Assembly (NCBI GenBank): GCA_041623475.1
Contig: JBFJWU010000232.1
Coordinates: 1-5,784, forward strand
Direction: 5' to 3'
Length of the DNA stretch: 5,784 bases
DNA from: JBFJWU01 sp041623475 [NCBI: bacterium]
Lineage (GTDB): Bacteria; J088
Part shown: positions 1-5,784 of the stretch, one piece after another
How the letters are laid out: every line of letters begins with the position of its first letter
Numbering within the stretch: position 1 is the first letter of the stretch
Notes under the pieces: model-generated
The model's database searches: none
What the model was told of the DNA's origin: nothing
What the model saw: only the letters and a program-made list of their open reading frames with translations
Position numbers and translations under genes: made by a program

Positions 1-93
<93 letters not shown>

Positions 94-102
94 AATGAAA
101 CC

Positions 103-1536
103 GTGAAGGGTTTCCTGACCGGGCTTGGCATAACAATCAAGGCATTCGCCGTAACCGCGATGATATCAAGTACGGCAGGCTGCATTACCGGTCCTGATTT
201 TCCCGGGTGGTTCACGGAACTGGACCCGGATGCCGAACAACAGCAGGGAATCGCCGGGTCGCCCGACGACAACGTCGGAACCGATACGGAATCCGATCCC
301 GATCCTGCCGGAGTTTCATCGACGGCCGCGATCAGCGGGACCGTTTTCGCCCCCAACGGCTCGGACCCGATCGCAAATGCGCTCGTCTATATTCCCCAGA
401 ACACCCAGTCCGGGGCCAGCTTTCTTCGACCGATGTCGCACGACCCGGACACCTGCGGCGACGCACCAGAACCGGCGATGGCCCACACGTGTACGGCGGC
501 TGACGGCTCGTTTCGGTTAGGGACCGTACCTGAGGGCGAGATCGAAGTCATTATTTCGAAGGGTCTTTTTCAGATTTCTGTAACTGTTCATGTGATTCGC
601 GGCCAGGACGCCGCGTTGCCGTCCACGGACACAACGTTGTCCACGGAAGACAGCGATACGAGCCGGGCGCCCAAAATCGTGGTTTCGACGGGGGCATATG
701 ACTCAATTCAGCACGTTCTGGCGCGACTGGGTTTCGCTGATACAGACAACGGTGGCGCACTGATACCTGGAAGCGAATCGTTCGAACTGATCTCGGGATA
801 TTCCGCGCCCGAGGACCCCTACGATCTTTACGACTTCCTCAGCAGTCCAGATGTTGCCGACGCCGATTTGATCATCATCAATTGCGGTCATAATATTGCG
901 GCTGAATTGATATTTGACGAGCTGCTGCCAGCCAGGATTCGAGATTATGTATCGGGCGGTGGACGGCTTTATGTGACAGATCTGTCCTACGACGTGATCG
1001 AAGCTGCATTTCCCGAAGTTATTGACTTTTATGGTTTGCCCGACACACCCTCAACCGAGGTAGAGACCGGTTTTTTCATGGTGATCTCGACGGCGATGGT
1101 CGGGCAGGGAGGAATTACGTCTGCCGCCACACCACTGATCGACGGATTGGGCAACTGGCTTGGCTTGCTTGAATCCTGCGTTTCACTGGAAGGCGAGCAG
1201 CTCGAACACTGCATCGAGCCGGACGGCACGCTGGAGATCGGCGATTTCGCAGGGGGTTGGGCGGTCATGAAAGCGCCCCACCCCGATTTTGCCGACCAGG
1301 TTGACATATGGGTCGAAGGCCCGGTGCGGTATTCAGATATTGAAGCAGACGGTTATTCAAGTACCAGTTCAGAGCCAGCACCGTACGTCACCGAAGTCCG
1401 ACCCCTGACAATCACATTTCCATTCGGCAAGGGCAAGGTCTTCTACTCTTCCTACCACACGTCCGGCGGGCCCCACGCAGGCTTCACGGCCCAGGAACGA
1501 GTGCTCCAGTACTTGTTGTTCGAGGTTGTAGACTAA
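103..1536 (+). CDS. Predicted lipoprotein with carboxypeptidase-regulatory-like domain and glutaminase-fold-like C-terminal domain, function unknown
   Basis: This 477-residue protein is probably exported and lipid-anchored. The first 26 residues form a signal peptide with K2, a mostly hydrophobic stretch and a lipobox-like STAG before Cys27; threonine at -3 is tolerated but not ideal. Residues 28-72 are an acidic, Pro/Gly/Ser-rich spacer. Residues about 75-165 resemble a carboxypeptidase-regulatory-like beta-sandwich: it opens ISGTVFAPNG, contains ALVYIPQN and ends with ADGSFRLGTVPEGE. It carries a likely C118-C130 disulfide. After a Ser/Thr/Asp linker, residues 189-477 look like an alpha/beta class I glutamine-amidotransferase or ThuA-like fold: KIVVSTGAYDSI, ADLIIINCGHN, a GGGRLYVTD strand and a final GKGKVFYSSYHTS. 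I see no clear Cys-His-Glu triad, so binding rather than catalysis is possible. GTG at 103 is the only sensible start after argC, because the ATG at 95 stops at once; no Shine-Dalgarno is visible. Comparable architectures occur, from memory, in planctomycete and myxobacterial proteins without assigned function. The exported-lipoprotein call is good; the domain calls are moderate. Confidence 0.8.
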   Translation: MKGFLTGLGITIKAFAVTAMISSTAGCITGPDFPGWFTELDPDAEQQQGIAGSPDDNVGTDTESDPDPAGVSSTAAISGTVFAPNGSDPIANALVYIPQNTQSGASFLRPMSHDPDTCGDAPEPAMAHTCTAADGSFRLGTVPEGEIEVIISKGLFQISVTVHVIRGQDAALPSTDTTLSTEDSDTSRAPKIVVSTGAYDSIQHVLARLGFADTDNGGALIPGSESFELISGYSAPEDPYDLYDFLSSPDVADADLIIINCGHNIAAELIFDELLPARIRDYVSGGGRLYVTDLSYDVIEAAFPEVIDFYGLPDTPSTEVETGFFMVISTAMVGQGGITSAATPLIDGLGNWLGLLESCVSLEGEQLEHCIEPDGTLEIGDFAGGWAVMKAPHPDFADQVDIWVEGPVRYSDIEADGYSSTSSEPAPYVTEVRPLTITFPFGKGKVFYSSYHTSGGPHAGFTAQERVLQYLLFEVVD

Positions 1537-1605
1537 AGCCCTGGTTCTTTGGCCATTAGACGCCGTGGACTGACACGCAACCCGCAAGTACTGGTAGGCG
1601 CCCAA

Positions 1606-2361
1606 TTGCCTGACAAACACCTTTCCGCCGATCTCAAAATCGCCGCGATCATTCCGGCCCGATGGGATTCCAGCCGGTTTCCCGGCAAGCCGCTGGCGCC
1701 CATTGCCGGCCGACCCATGATTGACCACGTGGTTCGCCGTACCGCCGCCAGCAAGATGCTGGCCGAGGTCATCGTCGCCACTGACGACCAGCGAATTGCC
1801 GATGCAGCGGCGGCAGCAGGTGCAACCGTGGCCATGACCGGTGAAGCTGTTTCGGGCGCCGACCGCATCGCCCAGGTCGCGAAACAGCGGGATGATATAG
1901 ACATCATTGTCAACGTCCAGGGCGACGAACCGATGATCACGACCGATGTCATTGATGCCGTCGCTCGCCCGTTCCACGAATGGGACGGTGTCCAGGTCAC
2001 AACCGCCTGCCGGGGCTTTACCACCGACGAGGATCCCCTGGACCCCAATCGGGTCAAGGTCGTCACCGATCACGCCGGCAACGCACTTTATTTCAGCCGT
2101 TCACCGATCCCCTATGGCCGCGATTCAACTGCCGCCTGTCAGCTTCATATCGGAATCTACGCCTATTGGCGAAATATCCTGTTGCGGTTCAACGAATGGG
2201 CGCCATCACCGCTGGAACAGGCCGAACAGCTGGAACAATTGCGGTTTCTGGAAAACGGCGTGCCGATCCGTGTGGTCCCTGTTGAATGGGTTGGTTTTGC
2301 CGTCGATTCACCGGAAGATCTGGCGGCGGTTGAAGAACATCTCAGTTCTGGTACCCTTTAA
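1606..2361 (+). CDS. kdsB: 3-deoxy-manno-octulosonate cytidylyltransferase (CMP-Kdo synthetase)
   Basis: KdsB is a cytoplasmic enzyme that joins Kdo to CMP using CTP, giving CMP-Kdo, the activated sugar for the LPS inner core. The GT-A nucleotidyltransferase fold is clear. The N-terminal nucleotide-binding motif is IIPARWDSSRFPGKPL (residues 15-30), followed by IVATDD, SGADRIAQV, NVQGDEPMI with metal ligand D107, NRVKVV, ALYFSRSPIP, HIGIYAY, PSPLEQAEQLEQLRFLENG and VDSPEDL with the second metal aspartate D234. Starting at TTG 1606 gives 251 residues, close to the 248 of E. coli KdsB. It leaves a short lead-in and has AGG seven bases upstream. The longer frame from TTG 1549 would add 19 basic residues and lacks any ribosome-binding site, so I prefer 1606. 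Odd points are RWDSSR where RYGSTR is usual, A for T in SGTDR, and W after HIGIYAY where R is usual. The gene ends nine bases before pyrG, which supplies its CTP. Confidence 0.93.
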   Translation: MPDKHLSADLKIAAIIPARWDSSRFPGKPLAPIAGRPMIDHVVRRTAASKMLAEVIVATDDQRIADAAAAAGATVAMTGEAVSGADRIAQVAKQRDDIDIIVNVQGDEPMITTDVIDAVARPFHEWDGVQVTTACRGFTTDEDPLDPNRVKVVTDHAGNALYFSRSPIPYGRDSTAACQLHIGIYAYWRNILLRFNEWAPSPLEQAEQLEQLRFLENGVPIRVVPVEWVGFAVDSPEDLAAVEEHLSSGTL

Positions 2362-3990
<1,629 letters not shown>

Positions 3991-4003
3991 ACCGCAAACC
4001 ATC

Positions 4004-4789
4004 GTGAGCGTACAAATCGGATCCGTTCAGTTTGGCGACGGCCACCTGGGCTGGATCGCCGGCCCGTGCATGCTGGAGTCCCGTGACCTGGCATTGACCA
4101 CCGCACAGCAGCTGGCCACCGTTGCTGCTGACAATCAGATCGGTCTGGTCTTCAAGGGCAGCTTTGACAAGGCCAACCGCACCAGTGCCGGTTCCGAACG
4201 GGGCCCCGGGCTGGACGCCGGACTGGAAATCCTGCAGGCCGTGCGCGACGCCACCGGCCTGCCCGTCATTACAGATATTCACGAGCCCGCCCAGGCCGAA
4301 CCGGCCGGTCAGGCCTGCGATGCGTTGCAGATCCCGGCATTCCTGTGCCGCCAGACCGACCTGATTGCGGCTGCCGCCGCGACCGGCAAACCGGTGCTGA
4401 TCAAAAAAGGCCAGTTCATGAGCCCCGCCGACATGCAGTACTCGGTCACCAAGGCCGACGGCGCGCCCGTCCTGCTGGCCGAACGAGGCACCACTTTTGG
4501 CTATGGCGACCTGGTCGTTGACATGCGCGGCCTGGTGCAGATGCGCCGGTTCGCGCCGGTTGTGTTTGATGCCAGCCACGCCTGCCAGCAGCCCGGTGCG
4601 GCACGCGGCAGCAGCGGCGGCCAGCGTGACTATCTGGAGCCCCTGGCCCGTGCGGCCATCGCCGTCGGTATCGATGGCCTGTTTATCGAGGTCCATCCTG
4701 ACCCCGACAACGCCCTGTCTGACCGCCAGACCCAGATCCCGCTGGCCGAGTTTGCCGGTCTGGTCCAGCGCCTGACCCGCACCAGCTGA
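4004..4789 (+). CDS. kdsA: 3-deoxy-8-phosphooctulonate synthase (Kdo-8-phosphate synthase), metal-dependent type
   Basis: KdsA condenses phosphoenolpyruvate with arabinose-5-phosphate to give Kdo-8-phosphate, the first committed step of Kdo synthesis for LPS. The 261-residue protein is a DAHP/Kdo8P synthase-type TIM barrel. Visible motifs are IAGPCMLES (19-26 region), FKGSFDKANRTS with K51, K56, N58 and R59 for substrate phosphate binding, RGPG, ITDIHEP, QIPAFLCRQTDL, IKKGQFMSP, ERGTTFGY, FDASHACQQPG and FIEVHPDPDNALSD. The metal ligand set C22, H192, E229 and D240 is complete. The His-Glu and Glu-Asp spacings of 37 and 11 are the same as in the metal-dependent Aquifex enzyme (C11, H185, E222, D233). 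E. coli-type enzymes carry Asn in place of the Cys. The start is GTG 4004, 13 bases after the pyrG stop, without a recognisable Shine-Dalgarno. Kdo-8-phosphate phosphatase and arabinose-5-phosphate isomerase genes are not in this window. Confidence 0.96.
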   Translation: MSVQIGSVQFGDGHLGWIAGPCMLESRDLALTTAQQLATVAADNQIGLVFKGSFDKANRTSAGSERGPGLDAGLEILQAVRDATGLPVITDIHEPAQAEPAGQACDALQIPAFLCRQTDLIAAAAATGKPVLIKKGQFMSPADMQYSVTKADGAPVLLAERGTTFGYGDLVVDMRGLVQMRRFAPVVFDASHACQQPGAARGSSGGQRDYLEPLARAAIAVGIDGLFIEVHPDPDNALSDRQTQIPLAEFAGLVQRLTRTS

Positions 4790-4796
4790 CCCCGGC

Positions 4797-5435
4797 GTGA
4801 CCCAACGCCGCCCGGGCATCATCATTATGGCCAAAGAGCCCGTCGCGGGCCGAGTCAAAACGCGCCTGGCTGCCGAAATCGGTAACCAAGCCGCGTTGGT
4901 CGTCTATGACAACCTGCTGCATATCTCGCGCACCGCCGCTCGCAGCGCGGCACAGCAGGTGGACGGGCAGTACGGCTGGTGGGTCGCGGGCGACAATGGG
5001 CTGGAATGGGCCTGCACATTTGACCCGGATGCTGATGCCCACGTTGCCCAACAGGGCGACGACCTGGGCCAGCGTATGACGCTCGCGTTCGAACAGGGAT
5101 TTGCCCGCGACTGGTCGCCGGTGATCATGATCGGCTGCGATATCCCCGACCTGGATGCCGCCTATATTGTCAACGCTGCCGAACAACTGGCCGCCCATGA
5201 TGTGGTCATCGGGCCAGCCAACGACGGCGGCTACGTCCTGATCGGCCTGCGATCCATGACCGCGGCACCGATGAACGGACCCGACTGGGGAACCGCAAAA
5301 GTGCTGGACCAAACCGTCGCGATTTTGGCTAAACACAACTTGTCATACACTTTTTTGAGCCACAGGTCGGACCTGGATCTGGTCACTGACCTGGACGAAT
5401 TTCCGGAATTGCAAATTGCCCGAAAACGCGATTGA
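4797..5435 (+). CDS. TIGR04282/DUF2064-family GT-A glycosyltransferase-like protein
   Basis: The 212-residue product matches the DUF2064 / TIGR04282 family, small cytoplasmic GT-A-fold proteins related to nucleotidyl- and glycosyltransferases; some members are named for arsenosugar synthesis by gene context. Family motifs occur in order: IIIMAKEPVAGRVKTRLA (8-25), whose Lys/Arg-rich loop normally grips nucleotide phosphates; QGDDLGQRM (86-94); the strand-end IGCDIPDL with D115 in the expected metal/nucleotide position; and GPANDGGYVLIGL (139-151). A later WGTAKVLDQT is also typical. The C-terminal SDLDLVTDLDEF stands where relatives have a DIDTPEDL-like element. The start is GTG 4797, seven bases after the kdsA stop, with the conserved strand beginning at residue 8 and no Shine-Dalgarno visible. 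Position suggests co-transcription with kdsB-pyrG-kdsA and a role in envelope sugar chemistry, but this is inference. The substrate is unknown and an arsenosugar role is not supported here. The 3' end is somewhat richer in A and T than the rest. Confidence 0.88.
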   Translation: MTQRRPGIIIMAKEPVAGRVKTRLAAEIGNQAALVVYDNLLHISRTAARSAAQQVDGQYGWWVAGDNGLEWACTFDPDADAHVAQQGDDLGQRMTLAFEQGFARDWSPVIMIGCDIPDLDAAYIVNAAEQLAAHDVVIGPANDGGYVLIGLRSMTAAPMNGPDWGTAKVLDQTVAILAKHNLSYTFLSHRSDLDLVTDLDEFPELQIARKRD

Positions 5436-5460
5436 CAAGCGGTTTTACGGGTGATATAAC
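5432..5460 (+). promoter_or_regulatory. Predicted sigma-70-type promoter for the HU gene (extended -10)
   Basis: The sequence shows a perfect TTGACA -35 hexamer at 5432-5437, a 17-base spacer, and TATAAC at 5455-5460, one mismatch from the TATAAT -10 consensus. TG at 5452-5453, one base upstream of the -10, makes it an extended -10 element. Transcription would start near 5467, giving a leader of about 55 bases. The -35 overlaps the TGA stop of the upstream gene, so HU appears to have its own strong promoter while read-through from the kds operon stays possible; no terminator is seen between them. Confidence 0.8.
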
Positions 5461-5482
5461 GTTGTTGCTTTCAAACCATATC

Positions 5483-5504
5483 GGGGCCTGAATAGGCCAA
5501 AACC
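5483..5504 (+). promoter_or_regulatory. Leader hairpin upstream of the HU ribosome binding site
   Basis: An inverted repeat GGCCT-GAAT-AGGCC at 5485-5498 can form a five-pair stem with a four-base loop. Two more G-C pairs (5483-5484 with 5503-5504) can extend it across an AAAA bulge. It lies wholly within the predicted 5' leader, seven bases before the Shine-Dalgarno. There is no T-run after it, so it is not an intrinsic terminator. It may stabilise the mRNA or affect translation; this is inference from a short repeat. Confidence 0.4.
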
Positions 5505-5510
5505 CCTGTC

Positions 5511-5518
5511 AGGAGGAG
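5511..5518 (+). promoter_or_regulatory. Strong Shine-Dalgarno sequence of the HU gene
   Basis: AGGAGGAG lies just upstream of the ATG at 5522, with the AGGAGG core five bases from the start codon. It fixes the HU start and is the only strong ribosome binding site in the window; the five upstream genes with visible starts lack one or have only a weak AGG. Confidence 0.85.
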
Positions 5519-5521
5519 TTC

Positions 5522-5784
5522 ATGAACAAGTCTGATCTGGTCGCAAAGATCGCTAGCGACGCAGGCATTTCCAAGTCAGCTGCCGAGAAGGCACTGAACG
5601 CAGTTACTGGTGGAATCACAGACGCCCTTAAGGGTGGCAATTCTGTGACGCTGGTTGGCTTTGGCACCTTTCAGGTGAGCCATCGCAACGCTCGCGAAGG
5701 ACGCAACCCGCAGACTGGCGCGACGATCAAGATTCCTGCCCGCAAAGTACCTCGGTTCAAGCCGGGCAAGGCTCTGAAAGACGC
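5522..5784 (+). CDS. HU-family histone-like DNA-binding protein (3' end cut off by window)
   Basis: HU is a small dimeric nucleoid protein that binds and bends DNA with little sequence preference. The visible 87 codons are almost the entire protein, as HU is about 90 residues. They begin [18 protein letters not shown], the N-terminal helix-turn-helix-like dimer body. [10 protein letters not shown] (residues 43-52) is the family's hallmark strand. The DNA-clasping beta arm follows with GRNPQTG, including P63, the intercalating proline at the usual HU position, and then [19 protein letters not shown]. The generic HU start and lack of IHF-specific features favour HU over IHF, though the two are close. 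The ATG follows an AGGAGGAG sequence, and a dedicated promoter lies about 60-90 bases upstream, fitting high expression of an abundant protein. Its function is unrelated to the Kdo genes before it. No stop codon is reached within the window. Confidence 0.96.
   Translation, partial: MNKSDLVAKIASDAGISKSAAEKALNAVTGGITDALKGGNSVTLVGFGTFQVSHRNAREGRNPQTGATIKIPARKVPRFKPGKALKD

Noticed and set aside
1301-1335. TTGACA within the lipoprotein gene followed by TATTCA, as a promoter for kdsB
   Set aside because: The spacer would be 23 bases, far from 17, and it lies about 270 bases before kdsB inside a coding region.
1549-1605. Upstream TTG start for kdsB adding 19 residues
   Set aside because: It has no ribosome binding site, the extra residues (basic, Arg-rich) do not fit the family N-terminus, and the 1606 start gives normal KdsB length.
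1537-1605. Possible promoter or terminator between the lipoprotein gene and kdsB
   Set aside because: No paired -35/-10 elements and no stable hairpin with a T-run are visible in these 69 bases.
1369-2073. 234-codon minus-strand open frame across the lipoprotein end and kdsB; similar frames at 3286-4002 and 2446-2955
   Set aside because: These are antisense shadows of well-supported genes, with no start context or recognisable domain.
5485-5504. Hairpin after the DUF2064 gene as an intrinsic terminator
   Set aside because: It is followed by AAAACCCC, not a T-run, and sits downstream of the HU promoter, inside its leader.

Overview
This is an ordinary, compact bacterial chromosomal segment with every gene on the + strand. 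In order it holds the 3' end of argC, a secreted lipoprotein of unknown function, kdsB, pyrG, kdsA, a TIGR04282/DUF2064-type GT-A protein, and the nearly complete start of an HU-family DNA-binding protein gene. There are no RNA genes, mobile elements, CRISPR arrays or long repeats. The longest stretch without a gene is 86 bases, just before the HU gene.

Organism: the kdsA/kdsB pair implies a Gram-negative, diderm cell with Kdo-containing lipopolysaccharide. The kdsB-pyrG adjacency is also known from Chlamydia. KdsA is of the metal-dependent type, with the Cys/His/Glu/Asp ligand set, and not the Asn-containing E. coli type. Starts are often GTG or TTG with no visible Shine-Dalgarno sequence. 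Together with the carboxypeptidase-regulatory-like plus glutaminase-fold lipoprotein, this makes a planctomycete or other PVC-group bacterium my best guess. That is an inference; a deltaproteobacterial-type lineage is not excluded. The DNA is fairly GC-rich by eye, with strong CTG and GAC codon preference in pyrG and kdsA.

Layout: bases 1-93 end argC (arginine biosynthesis). Nine bases later comes the lipoprotein gene (103-1536). After 69 bases there is a tight run of kdsB (1606-2361), pyrG (2371-3990), kdsA (4004-4789) and the DUF2064 gene (4797-5435), with gaps of only 9, 13 and 7 bases, so probably one transcript. A near-consensus sigma-70-type promoter overlaps the DUF2064 stop codon. It leads into a short leader with a small hairpin and a strong Shine-Dalgarno sequence before the HU gene (5522 to the window end).

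How the genes work together: PyrG makes CTP. KdsA makes Kdo-8-phosphate, which a phosphatase (KdsC, not in this window) converts to Kdo. KdsB uses CTP to activate Kdo to CMP-Kdo for inner-core LPS synthesis. The DUF2064 protein has the same general nucleotide-sugar transferase fold as KdsB and may act in envelope or glycan chemistry, but its substrate cannot be read from sequence. I found no convincing previously undescribed system. The least explained items are the lipoprotein and the DUF2064 protein.
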